Shown here piece by piece: positions 1 through 11,098 of a DNA stretch of 64,000 nucleotides. The translations under genes were made by a program, and so were the position numbers. The notes under the pieces are model-generated. The model was not told where the DNA came from. It did no database searches and worked only from the letters and a program-made list of their open reading frames with translations. This stretch comes from Bactericera cockerelli. Taxonomy: Eukaryota; Arthropoda; Insecta; Hemiptera; Triozidae. Position 1 is the stretch's first letter. The number at the start of each line of letters is the position of its first letter. The stretch is taken from NCBI GenBank assembly GCA_024516035.1, contig CM044956.1:28369101-28433100 (forward strand), in the 5' to 3' direction.

Positions 1-225
1 GTTTTGATTTTTACTATTTGTACTGTTGTTATTGTTTGTGTTGTGAGAGGGGTGCAGAGGATTGGACATGGAGTTGTGGGTGACGTGGGGGCCTATGCTC
101 TGGTGGTGCACGGGGGGGGGCTGGGAGAGGGACATCATGTTGCTGTGGACCATGCTCCCGTAGGAGGAGAGATGGTGGTGCGGCGGGATGTGGCCCCCCT
201 TCAGATCTGTTTCCATCGTGAGCAT
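1..225 (-). CDS. SoxN: SoxB1-type HMG transcription factor, N-terminal part (runs off left edge)
   Basis: Reading the minus strand from 225 to 1 gives 75 uninterrupted codons beginning MLTMETDLKGGH. The METDLK start resembles the M-ET(D/E)LK start typical of SoxB1 proteins. It is followed by a His/Pro/Ser/Met-rich stretch and then an Asn/Ser/Thr-rich run, the usual low-complexity lead into the HMG box. The HMG box should follow immediately but lies outside the window, so the assignment rests on the N-terminus alone. The start at 225 is the first ATG after an in-frame TAG about 60 bases upstream; the internal Met at codon 4 is an alternative. GC content and codon use contrast with the AT-rich surroundings. 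SoxB1 factors bind DNA in the nucleus and act in early neural development. SoxN or a Sox2-like paralogue cannot be told apart here. Confidence 0.7.
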   Translation of the reverse strand, partial: MLTMETDLKGGHIPPHHHLSSYGSMVHSNMMSLSQPPPVHHQSIGPHVTHNSMSNPLHPSHNTNNNNSTNSKNQN

Positions 226-1100
226 GTCGGACCGGTCTTCTATTGAAGTATACAGCTTGATGAGATGAGTAGCACACGTTATCGATGACAACTATCACTC
301 GTGTGGGGCATGTGAGTTACACGGGTTACAAATTAGAAGATAACATTGCTGGTTAGAACACTGAATACACTATGAGGTGTTAATAACAATTAAGAATCGC
401 GTCTTTCTTAGGTTAACATAGTTGAATCGTGGTTTTACAAATTAGAGTTGAATATAAAATGTATAGTTTGACAACTGGTAATGGACGTTAAGGGTAAGGT
501 TTAACAAAAAGAAATTGTTTATACAAAAAGTCGACTATACGTCGTAGAAGTCAATCTCATTTAATTTTGTTTTTCAAGATTTAGTTCAAAGTAGGATAAA
601 TACGAAAGTAATCGTAAAAATACAGTAAAAGTAATATTTTTAAACTTGGAAAAAAAATGTTAGTTTTGAAAATTATAAAATAAATTAGGCAGGATTATGA
701 AGTAAAATAAAGGAAAAAAAAAACTAAACAATTTAATAATATTTTTTTTAGCAATTGGTAAACAATAAAAAGAATAATATCTCGACGCTACAAACGCCAA
801 CGCACGCTTTCACAAAACTAAAAACAATCGAGTACCGTCATGGCCAGTGTGCGAGTTCCTTCTTGTCTCTCCCCTCCATCGCTATCGATCCGTTCACACG
901 CCCGCCATCTTGCTTCCTAACCAATGGGAACACTGCAAGGGAAGGAACATTTCTCCAGGTGAGCACAGGGAAGACTTCCGTCCAACATTCAGGGCAACCC
1001 GGCACAACGCTTACCCGCCACTGCAATGTTTCCTCAAAAAGTCCCGAAATGTTCGCGCACTGTTTGTTTACATTAAATAAAATTATGAAAGGAATTTTGA
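226..1100 (-). promoter_or_regulatory. 5' flank of the SoxB1 gene with a GC-richer candidate promoter patch
   Basis: No coding frame is convincing here. The segment 845-1065 is richer in GC than its surroundings. It carries a TATCGAT (DREF-like) at 883-889, a GCCAT core within a YY1/Pho-like CCGCCATCTT at 902-911, and a CCAAT at 921-925. These are short motifs that can occur by chance. A promoter or 5' UTR exon for the minus-strand SoxB1 gene is inferred from position only. Confidence 0.25.
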
Positions 1101-2224
1101 TGGCTCTCTCTGTTTCTCTATTGAAACCTCTAATTTCATTGTTAATGCTTCACTGATGATAAAAAGCATGAATGAATGAGGAATGGAAATGAATGAATTC
1201 CAGTGCTATCTTGTACGCTATTGTGTGGAGGCACAATGATCTTGTTTACTATATTGTAGTAATTGTTTATCATGGAGTGTGTGGATGATCTATTGGGTAT
1301 TTGCATGACACTGCTAGCATTGATATCATGATGTAATTGTTCGTGTTCATCTCTTCATTGTTACCAAGTCTCCTTCACGAATCACAATCAAAGTGTCGAT
1401 TTTTCTTTTTCGATTTACTTTCTTGCATTTGTTGAGTTCCTCGCTCGCACCTCATGCTTTTAAAAGTTCTATTTGTATTTTGTAGCTTACAACAATCACT
1501 TCTACCACGTGTTGCCTGATCTCCTGTCTCCTGTTCTTGTTCACTTTCTGCAATAACTTATTATTTATTTTGAATATAAGGTCATGGCTATCTTAAGAGG
1601 ATCAAGCTCTAAGTGTCACAGAAGTGCCAAAAGGAAAGGGAGCAAGAGAGACACTGAAGACAATGGATGGATGAATGATGTAAAGGATTGGACCAAGCAA
1701 AGAACTATAATGAATAAATGAAGAATGCAAGAGGAAATCATTCAGGGAAATATGAAGCAACGAGGACTGCTATTATGATGATGATTAACATGAAACTATC
1801 ATCTCATGACTCTCATTAGGTATTCATTCCCAGCACGTGTTAGAATGCATGGTACTGCTTGTTTATTTTCTCAGTTATTAGGTACAATGTAAATCACGTT
1901 GGGGGTTTTACCCACTATTTGCTGGGAAAACAACTCTGCTACTCAAATAACCCTCAATCAACCTAAGTGGGGTCGGGAATGGCCAGCAGATGGCCATGAT
2001 TATCATGGATGAATTCGAAAAAAGAACAGTTACCAATTCATGACCCTTCCACGCTGGGCGTTTCTTAACTTCAGTGATCGAATGAGAACTGGTGCTGTAT
2101 TTAACGTGCTATCTCCCGGTGGCATCATGAGTCATTTGCGAACCATTATCAAATAATAATAATTGTGAACTGTCGCGGCAGTCAGGGAGTCGTTTCATAT
2201 TGAAGTTACATTTCTTTTTTTAGT
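1101..2224. other. AT-rich intergenic DNA, possible worn LINE 3' end
   Basis: No gene is recognised. Around 1620-1790 the plus strand reads as a broken peptide with MNDVKDWTK and ends in a (ATG)n-like tail, reminiscent of the extreme 3' end of an RTE/R1-type LINE. The similarity is too weak to call. Confidence 0.3.
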
Positions 2225-2760
2225 GGATGTGCACAAGTGCAATATGCGCATGAGCATTGCAAATCTCAAAAACTACTGAACGAATTTCGATGAAATTTTG
2301 TAAACATATAGGAGACGACAGGAGACGTATTGTAGATATGTAGATGGTCCCATCTTAACTTAAATTAAATTCATCAACTTCGCACTAGCGATTCTTGGTG
2401 ATAGAGACCATGCCCCTGACAATGAACTTTTTACAGCTTTTTATGAAAACTTGCATGTATATGTGTATTAGTGTTTTACGTAGTGCATTTGTAATCATAT
2501 TTTAATGAAATATGATATAGCTCTGATATGAAAAAAAAAAACAAAAAAAGGCCAAAAATAAGGTATATGACTTGCCGATACAGAATTTGTTGGGGTCTAG
2601 AATGTAGAAAAACGGTATAAAAAAAATTGAAGAAAATTGGTCGGTATAAGATAAAGTGATTTAGTACAAAATCTGAAAACTGCCAAGAGTATACAATGTG
2701 AACCAATCACCAGGAAGTATTGTGTCCATAATTGGCAGTGTATTTTTTATTTTGACACTA
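2225..2760 (+). repeat. Interspersed repeat family A, copy 1
   Basis: This segment matches 50760-51290 in the same orientation: a GATGAAATTTTGTA block, the GTAGATGGTCCCAT block, the GATAGAGACCATG block, the ACTTGCCGATACAGAATTT block and a GAAGTATTGTGTCCATAATT end. The region up to the (GTCGGTCT)n tract present in the other copies is missing. There is no coding potential. It looks like a non-autonomous element or a worn 3' end of a larger one; the superfamily is not identified. Confidence 0.75.
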
Positions 2761-3149
2761 AATCTCGTCCCTCCCAAGCGACCCTTATTAGGTACACTAC
2801 TGTTGTTATACTCGTATACAATTATGTGTCACTTGGTTGACTGTGTCTCAAAAAAAAAAAAAGGAATAAGCTCCGTCTGAGAAATGCATGTCTCAGACAG
2901 AAAACAAACGCGCGACTCCTAACCTCTTCTCCTTATGAGTAGTCAGTACGTCGGAGCTTTTAATATTCTAGTATTAAGATAATGGTTCCTAAATTATCTA
3001 TCAATTCCACGTAGGTTTCAAAACATATAGTGATACTGATAAACATAATTCAAGAGAATGTACCTAGTATATCTTTACTTTATATTGTACAACCTATGTT
3101 TAGCGTAAGTATATGGCACGCTCGTTGCGTTTTTCTTGACGTTGCAAAA

Positions 3150-3352
3150 CCAGCGTTTTGCTGGATATTCGGCGGTCTGTTAAGTGCATATTTCAAGGAA
3201 TGCACTTAACAGACCGACAGACAGACATAAAACTAAAGTTTCTCAGGAGGTCATGAAACGTACAGAAATATGAAACCGGAGAAAAAAATATTTTTTTATT
3301 TTAAAAAAAACGAACACACAATACTTTCAATTTCTAATATTAGAAATTTATC
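3150..3352 (-). repeat. Interspersed repeat family A, copy 2 (fragment with inverted junction)
   Basis: It matches the left end of the family, including the TTTCTAATATTAGAAA palindrome and a short GACCGACAGACAGAC tract, in minus orientation. At its left edge a 17-base stem (about 3171-3187 and 3198-3214) folds back around a 10-base loop, so two inverted pieces meet here. Confidence 0.65.
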
Positions 3353-4198
3353 TGTGAAAACATCATTATTGTAGAGAAAAAAACAGCACATGGTAGGGAA
3401 TGTGTGTGTTTCTATGTAGCTGTAGTTATTGTAGATACATAAATACATACCTAACTACTATACATATTGTAAAAAAGACTGGAGACCCAAGATCGGGAAA
3501 TTATTTGCTGCAACAAATAAGCCTTACAGTTCAACGAGGCAATGCTGCAAGCGTTTTGGGCTGTCATCCTAAAGATGATCTTCTTAATAATGTTTTTTAT
3601 GTTTAATAATCATCTTTTAGTGAATAAAGTATAACTATACATATAAGGTGAGTTGCATGATCTCACTGAACTTGATAAACACCTGATAACTTGACACGAT
3701 AATACCTACCTATGCCATTATTGCTTATGATCTCATCTTTTGTTTTAAAATTTATCACTCCGTCAATTCGTTTCCTATAAACTTCACAATTTAAAAGTTT
3801 TGGAACACTTCTGTAAGAAGATTTGTACTCTGAAGTTTCCGGACACCTAGACATTTTATTTTTCAACAAGATCGCGTGACTGTCTGGACTGATCCTCTAA
3901 TCTGTGAGTGTGCCCCTGGGCTTGCATGTTAGCCACCTATTTCATTCAATTACGGCGTGGGGAGGGAGGCTTGGGAGTGATGCGAGCTCATCATGCGAGG
4001 AAACATCTAACAGGCCGACACATTGGTCAGTTCAGGCGGGAGCTGGGAGCGGCTCGGGTGGACACGAAATGGCCCACGCTCGCTTATTCAGCCAAGTCCC
4101 TCTTGAAACACACACATTGTCATTACCGTCATTTCACCATTTGACAAAGATGTTCAGTTCACAACTACTCAAACTCGCTTTACTAAATCTACGCTGAA
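3353..4198. other. AT-rich intergenic DNA
   Basis: Nothing recognisable. The short open frames have no motif or composition that supports a gene. Confidence 0.5.
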
Positions 4199-4258
4199 AC
4201 CGGGACTTGAACCACCGACCTCCAGGTTTCAAATCCGCCGCCTTATCGATCAAGCTAT
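4199..4258 (-). repeat. tRNA-like SINE head
   Basis: Read on the minus strand, an A-box-like start is followed by GATAAGGCGGCGG, GAGGTCGGTGGTTCAAG and TCCCGG. The GGTTCAAGTCC is a good tRNA B box. The same arrangement occurs at 5585-5653 in the opposite orientation, so this is a dispersed SINE head and not a functional tRNA. Confidence 0.55.
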
Positions 4259-4331
4259 TATTAAATAAGTTGAGTTATCCTTGAGCATTTATATGTAGGT
4301 AATGAGGATAACTAGTAGTTATGGGAAGTGT

Positions 4332-4402
4332 AAACAGACAGACAGACAAACGAAAGCCTCAGTGAGGTCGTTTCGCTCCCTCAGATTCACTGCGTTCGGT
4401 TA
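4332..4402 (-). repeat. Repeat family B fragment (ACCGAACGCAGTGA type)
   Basis: The minus strand reads TAACCGAACGCAGTGA, then GAGGGAGCGAAACGACC and CGTTTGTCTGTCTGTC. The same order of blocks occurs at 58186 and 58806 on the plus strand. Confidence 0.6.
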
Positions 4403-4485
4403 ACTATACGAGCTCAACTAAATGAGCGCACTATCAGTTCAGTGGTTATACACGTACGGACCATTTGATAAAAATCACTTTTTTG

Positions 4486-4570
4486 GAATAAGGAGAGTCT
4501 TATTCGTCCAAACATGTTATCAGCTCAATTTCTAAAAAACCAACCGAAAACAATACTTTCTATACCTTAT
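4486..4570 (-). repeat. Fragment matching the 5' flank of family A copy 4
   Basis: The reverse complement of this segment matches 50461-50541 closely, including the GTATAGAAAGTATTGTTTTC and TTGAGCTGATAACAT blocks. Family A is therefore longer than its most conserved core. Confidence 0.65.
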
Positions 4571-5584
4571 CGGTAATAGAAAGTAAAAATAAACTAAATT
4601 CATCATTAACCTATTTATTTTATTATAATTAAACAGCTTGTTGATAATTGACTTACCAAAAGATGAAAGCTCTCCTATTGGTCCAAACTTCGTCATCCAA
4701 GGGACAACCGATGCCGCTTGTCCCTTGGATCGCCCACTCCGTATTAGCAATGATCCTGGGATATAATCAACTGATGATTGTTCTGCAACAGTAAATCAAA
4801 AGAATTCATTTTTCAGAGGAAACCAAAAAAAAACCGAAACAATAAAAGGAACATATAGGAGTATTTATGCTAAACTTTTTACTATGCTGAACAATATCTA
4901 AATCATAGTATTATTTTGCTTTTTTTTCTCATAAATCTCAATAATGGTCTTTAATTAAACATCAATATGTTCAAGTTTGAAATCTATAATATTGATAAAA
5001 GTATTTCTGTCACATCCACTGACAGAGTTGAACGAAACATTGGAAGAAGAAGGTATTTTTGCATAGCCTTTGCTCGTGTTAAATTTTTATGTTTAGCATT
5101 ATTGCAGTCCCCTGTATTTGCACTTCCTAATAAGACCCAGGAATGTGCCTGCACTTCCTTTCCTCTGTGAAACAATAATATTATTATTACTCTCTTAATC
5201 GCTTAATTCGTGTAAAAAAGAAAGTACCATAGTGAGGAAGAGAGAAACAAGGACAGAGAGATTTGAGAGCAGTATTTAAGCATGCTACTTGATGTATGAA
5301 CATGACTTGATTTAAGCTGATTTTCTCCTAGAGTCATTTTGAGAACTTATCACACCGATTATCTGTAATCCTGAACAAACAATGGAATGAGACTGATCTG
5401 TGTGATAGCGTCCGGTTTCCATGGAATCAATGCTTGTAATAAAATAATATACCTCTGTGGAATAAATTGTGGACACTGCGTGTGAGTGTGGACCAGCAAT
5501 ATGGAATAACTCAAACCACAAAATTTCACATCCTTCACAGCCTTTACTACTAGATAGGTAATCATCAAAATAATTAAGTAATCA
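4571..5584. other. AT-rich intergenic DNA
   Basis: No gene, repeat partner or structure seen apart from short chance open frames. Confidence 0.5.
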
Positions 5585-5653
5585 GTAGCTTGGTCAATAA
5601 GGTGGCGGACTTGTAACCTAGAGGTAGGTGGTTAAAATCTTGGGTTCAAGTAC
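5585..5653 (+). repeat. tRNA-like SINE head, second copy
   Basis: It begins TAGCTTGGTCAATAAGG (A-box-like), continues GTGGCGGACTTGTAACC, and carries GGTTCAAG-type B-box remnants. It aligns with 4199-4258 in the opposite orientation. Confidence 0.5.
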
Positions 5654-6500
5654 ATCACGAAAGTGATGAACACATCAAATTAGTAAACTAACTTGAAAAC
5701 TAGTAGTTTGATATTATTTTGTTGCTATGTTGAAAGTTTTCATAAAAAGGATGCAATAACATTTCAGCATAAATAATAAATGGATAGGATATGTATATTT
5801 TGAGCTAATATTATAGAATTTCACTCAATCCATTAGAACATTTTCTATGTAACCGTCATAAAAAGGGTTGAGGGACCCTCAAAGGAAGGTCACTACAAAA
5901 TACCTTTTGAAATCTATTTTTGATTGCATAAAAAATATTACAGGTAACTGTTACGAGGCGATTACAGTGGTGACCCTGGATACCAAGAAATGGTCAAGCC
6001 CTGGCCCTTACCACAGGTAGGTGACATCACTGTCGCCTAGACCAGACACAATTCCGATCATTCTCACCCACATATCTCGCACCGGTAGAAGAACGATGAC
6101 TTTTCATGGAAACTCGGTATTATAAAAGTCCTAATGAGATTGGGTCGTCGTAAAAAAGCCACCAATTAAGTAACCGCCGCGACGATGAACCCATTTGTCT
6201 CACAGGAATCTCGCAGGACTGGGTCAAACACCTCTTATGCGAGAGTATCCCCTCATGGACTTTGGACATGAAGTGGAAATGATAGGCTCTTTTTTAGGGA
6301 CCATATTATACGGGGTAGTTGTGAAAACTGATAACTTATTAGGTGTTGGTTGATAAAATTATTGTAAACATTATTGTATAGATACCAAGTTGAACAAGTT
6401 CGGATTGTAAAATAATAATTATTGCGCATCTATGATTGAATTTAAATAAGTTTCGAAATTACTTAGTCATTCACCAAAATCCATCAAAACAACGGTAGAT
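5654..6500. other. Intergenic DNA with a GC-richer patch
   Basis: The patch 5945-6270 is richer in GC than its surroundings but has no open frame of note and no partner elsewhere in the window. It may be an unrecognised old repeat. Confidence 0.35.
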
Positions 6501-6741
6501 CAATTTGAAATGTTCCGGTTCTCGTAGGGTCAACGAAGTTAAGGAACGTCCAGCGAGGTAAAGACTTCGTGATGCTGGCATTTCGGCCCAACCCAGGCTT
6601 GGTAAGTTTAATGTGGGTAGCAGATTTGGGAGTTTCCTGCAAATGGAGGGTAACATCCCCTTCATGATAAGACCATGTAGTTGGAAGCGACGTTATAAGA
6701 CCATGTAGTTGGAAACATGATAAGACCATGTAGTTGGAAAC
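6501..6741 (+). repeat. 5S rRNA-derived SINE, copy 1
   Basis: The stretch CCGGTTCTCGTAGGGTCAAC followed by GAAGTTAAGGAACGTC matches the middle of metazoan 5S rRNA. GGTAAAGACTTCGTGATGC corresponds to the 5S box C region in degraded form. The downstream body is shared with 63421-63630. The 3' part is locally triplicated: ATAAGACCATGTAGTTGG occurs three times between 6665 and 6740. Confidence 0.7.
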
Positions 6742-7332
6742 CGTTTTTTCTACATTCTAGATTCTACAAAAAATTCTGTATCGGCAAGTCGTGGTCCTTA
6801 TTTTTTTACTTTTTTGTCCAAAATTTTGGATTTTCTTAAATATCAAAGTCAAATTATAATTAATTTAGAAATAAATATAAATAACTTAAGTAAAACAGTA
6901 ATTTGCATGTTCTTACAAAATTTCATCAAAATCGGGTGTAACGTTCACGAGATATAAGCGTTTAAGTAAAAAGTTAGTGGTCAGGCGCATGGTCTCTTTC
7001 ACCCAGAACCGCTAGTATGAATTCGATGAATTTAAAATGGGACCATCTACAGAATGTCTCCTAGATGTGCGCAAAATTTCAACAAAATCGGTCTAGTAGT
7101 TTCCGAGATTTGCGCGTTACAAGGAATCGTTTTAACAGACCGACGGATCGACGGATCGATAGACCGACAGACCGACAGACCGACAGACGGACACAAAACC
7201 AAATTTACTCAGTAGGTTATGAAACGTCCAGAAATATGAAAAAAATTGAAATCGGAGAAAAAAAATATTTTTTTTTACAAAAACGAACACAATACTTCCG
7301 ATTTCTAATATTAGAAATTTCTCGGAAGTAAA
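6742..7332 (-). repeat. Interspersed repeat family A, copy 3
   Basis: It is the reverse-complement match of 50553-51150, complete through the 8-base tandem tract (about 7137-7190, units of GACCGACA) and the terminal TTTCTAATATTAGAAA palindrome. It abuts the 5S-derived SINE. No coding potential. Confidence 0.8.
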
Positions 7333-7589
7333 AAAATTATGGTGAATAAAACATCCTGTATAATGCATCATGTGGGAGTATGACTTCCTAATAGTTGACA
7401 GTTAGATCTTGAGATTTCATTTGAAAATACAGGGTGATTGCAAGACATAAATTGCCCATGACTTGACAAAAACATTTTAGTCTGAATGACTTACTGATAC
7501 ATGATTCAATTTTCCTTCAATTAATGCGACAATCATCCATTTTTTTGTTGATAACTACCTACTGTTTTTAAATGTTAACAGTAATAATA

Positions 7590-10500
7590 ATCATTTTTTA
7601 AAAAATCCCGCCAAGCTTATGATGGGAATTTTAATTGGGGGGTTTTTTAAAGTCCCGGTTTCACGGGATTTGAAACGAGTTGGGTGGTTTACAAAGTCCC
7701 AAAAATGTTTTTTTAAATTATTTTATTTTTTTTAAAAATTTTTTTTTTTTAAATTTAAATTTGGAAAAGGGGAAAATTTTGAAATAGGGGAAAGGGTTTT
7801 TAAACCCAAAATTAAAAAAAGTTTGAAAATTCCCTTGTGTTTCTCCTGGGGGGTTAAAATTTTGGGGGTTTGTTCATTACGGTTTGGAAAAAATTTTTTT
7901 TGTATTTTTTTTTAATTTTCAAATTTTCCCAAGGTAAACCCCAACCCAGCTGGGGCCCCCCAATTTCCAAAAATTTTTGGGGGTTTTTTTTTTTTTTTTA
8001 AAATTTTAAAAAAATTTTTTAATTTTGACTTGGAATAAAATTGTTCTGTTGAAAGAGAAATTAGGTAAATTGAGGATATAAAAAATAATTTTTAAAAACT
8101 GCCCTTTGGGGCATTGGGATAAAACCCCTTTCCCAAAACCCCAAAGCGTTTATGTTTTTTTTTAAATGGGGGGTAATTAAAACCCCCGGAAATTTAAAAA
8201 CCCGCATTTGGTTGGAAAAAGGGGGCTTTCCCAAAGGTCCCGGGTAATGATAATGAATTTTTAACGGTTTCCCTCCCCCCCAACTGGAAAAAAATTTGGG
8301 GGGGGAAAAAAAAATTTTTGACCTTAAGGTTGAGGAAAAAAGTTTTAAAACCCTGCCCTTAAAAAATTCCTGCCCCTGCATTACTTAAAATTTTTGGGGT
8401 TTCCCTTTAAAGAGGGGTTAAATTTTTCCGGGGGGGTTAAAAAAAATTTTAAGAGATAAAAAAAAAATTCCCTAAATTTAATTAAAAAACTAAGAAAAGG
8501 GCCCCGGTCAGTTTTCTTCTTAAAAAAAATTTCTAATGTTTTCAATTTTTTGGGTTTTTTTTTTATTTTTAATTTCAAATTTTAAAAAATTTTTCCCTTT
8601 TGTTTTTTCCTTTTGGAAAAAATTTTTTAATTAATTTATATATAACAAAAAAAAAAAAGGAAATCATTTTGGGAAAATTTTGCAGAATACAAAATAAAAC
8701 CCCTGATTTTTCCCGGGGGAATTTTTTTTAAAAAAAAAAAATTTTTGGAAAATCAATTGGATTTTTTTAAAAAAAAAGAGGGGGGAAAAAAAAAGAAAAA
8801 ATTAATGTTGTTTAATTCCCGGGGTTTTTTTTAAACGGGGAAAAATTTTTTCCAACTAAGGAAAAAAAAATGGACTTTTCTCGGAATTTGAGGGCTAACG
8901 GGGAAAGGGGATTTTTAAATTTTTTCCGGAATCTAAAAAATTATTAATTTTTTCATTAAAAAGATTTTTTTATTTTATTTTTTAAAAAATTCATCACGAA
9001 AAAAAATTTACCAAAAACAATTGCCCTTTCCCCTTTTTTTTACTCGGCCTGATAGTGGTATTTAAAATAATTTTCTTTAAAAAAAAGATTTGACAAAATT
9101 TTTTCCTTTTAAATTGAAAATATTTTTTTCCGTATTCACTATAAATCTTTAAAAAACCCCAAATTAACCAGTTTCAATTTTTTAAAAAAATTTTTAATCA
9201 AATTTTTTTGAAAATTTTTTTTAAAAAAAAAGTTTGGGAAAATCCCACAACATTGCCCAAGATCTAAACTTTTTTTAAGAAGGAAAAAAAAAAGGCAGAA
9301 AAAAAATTTATTTTTTTTGGGGGTTTAAAAAAATTTTTTTAAAAAAAAAGGGGGAAAAAAGGGGTGGGGGAAAAAAAAAATAAATTCCCCCCCGCCTTTT
9401 TAAAAATGACCCCCCTTTTAAAATAAAAACCCCAAAAAAATTACAAAAACATTGGGTATTAATTTTTGGGAAAGGGCACCGGATTGAGGGTAAGCAAAAT
9501 GGGTTTGGTAAATTAAATCATTTTTTATTTTTTTTTGGGGTTTTTTTTTGGAGATTTAAAAAAAAATTTGGTTTTTTCCAAATTTTTTTTGCAAAAAGGG
9601 TTTCCCCAGTTATTCGGGGTTTTTTGGTTGCGGGGGGGGGGTTTTTTTGATAGGATTAGAGGTCAAACCGCTTTATTCAGGGGCCTTGCGGGGGGGCCCC
9701 CCCCCTTTTTTTTAAAAAAAAAAAAAAAACCTTATGCTAACGTTTTTTTTAAAAAATTTTATTTCAAATCAAAACAAAAAAAAGCCAAAGTTTTAAAATT
9801 TTATAATTCAAATCCCCCCTTTTTTTTTTTTATTCCCCCAAAATTTTTTTTTAAAATTTAAAACAACTTTTGTTAAATAAAAAAAAAATTTATGGGGTCC
9901 CGCATTTAAAAAGGGGTTTTTACAATTTTACTAAAAATTTTTTTTTTCCCTTTTTTTTAACTTTTTTTGGAAAATTTTGATTTGATTTTTTTCTTTTGAA
10001 AAATTTTTTTCAATTTTCCCTTTCCCGCCTTTGAAAAATTATATATTATAAAATTTTTTTCTAAAAGAGGAAAAAATTTGGAAAAAAATTTTTCCATTTG
10101 CCCCAAATGAAAAGGGTGAAAAGAACTATGGGCCCCCTTTTCCCCATCCTGGAAATTTGTTATTCGGGGGCCCGGTAGGATATTTTCAACAATTTGGTTT
10201 ATTTACAAAATTTTTTTGGAGAGGGGGGTTTTCCAACGAACTAAGGCTTTTTTTGGGGGGGGAAAAAAGGGCAGGAAAATAAATAATCTTTTTAAAATTA
10301 CCCCGGGGGAAAAATTTTCCCCTTTTTAATTATTTTAAAAAAAAAAAACCCAAAAAATTCAGTTTAAAAATTAATAAAATAATTTTTTTTTAAAAAAAAA
10401 ACCCTTTCCCCTATCACATACAAAATTCTCACCCCAAAAAAATTTTAAAAAAAATTAAAAAAAGAAACCCCCTGGGGGTTTTTTTTCCTTTTAAATTTTT

Positions 10501-10695
10501 TTTAAAAACCACTTTTTTGAATTTAAAATTTGAAAAAATTTGGTTCCCAAAATTCAAATAACGGGTTAAAAAAAGTTGTACAAAAATGCTTTAATAAATT
10601 TTGTTTTAAAACCTTTAACCAAAAAACGGTCCCGGGGGTGATTTTTACCCCAATAAAGGTATTTGGAACAATTTAAATTTTTTTTTGGTGGAAAC
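7590..10695. other. Homopolymer-inflated, probably erroneous sequence
   Basis: This 3.1-kb block is built almost entirely of runs of 3-12 identical bases (A, T, G and C alike) with frequent blunt switches such as AAAAATTTTT and GGGGG next to CCCCC. Sequence on both sides is normal. Real low-complexity DNA repeats a unit; this does not. It looks like an uncorrected long read or gap fill. Open frames inside it should be ignored. Confidence 0.75.
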
Positions 10696-11098
10696 ACCTT
10701 TTTAAATTTCTGAAGAGCCGTCCTCAAAAATGTCGTGGAGAATTATATGTTTTGTTGTTGTTAGCTCACACCAGCTGTCGTATATTACAGGATAGGCCTT
10801 TGTTCTGCCAGAGCCAGGAGGAGAAGGGAGGGAGGGGGTGTAAATATAGGATAAAAATGTAAATAGAGTCTTGAACAATGTGTAACTGAGAAAGTGGGGG
10901 TTCATATATTAACCCGTGTGAGATTTTTCCGAAACTTTTCTAAAGTCATTATTCTCTGACCTTCAGGGAATATTATTCAAATATATTTGCATAAATAATA
11001 ACTCTTTAATTTCATTTAGTGAAAATAATAATAAAATATTCTCTATAGATTATCATGTTAATCATGTAGAGTTTAGTAATGATAGGAGCTATCGTAAT
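10696..11098. other. Intergenic DNA
   Basis: Normal sequence resumes here. No gene is supported; a purine-rich patch near 10810-10835 is the only composition change. Confidence 0.5.

Noticed and set aside
29..298. A longer Met-started minus-strand frame over the SoxB1 sequence
   Set aside because: Its protein has no recognisable motif, while the overlapping frame gives a SoxB1-like N-terminus; it is a shadow.
755..1156. 133-codon plus-strand frame upstream of the SoxB1 gene
   Set aside because: No domain, composition changes along its length, and it overlaps other equally long frames; a promoter-like patch is the better reading.
9535..9861. Phe/Lys/Gly-rich open frames inside the homopolymer block
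   Set aside because: They arise from poly-T, poly-A and poly-G runs in sequence that looks like an artefact.
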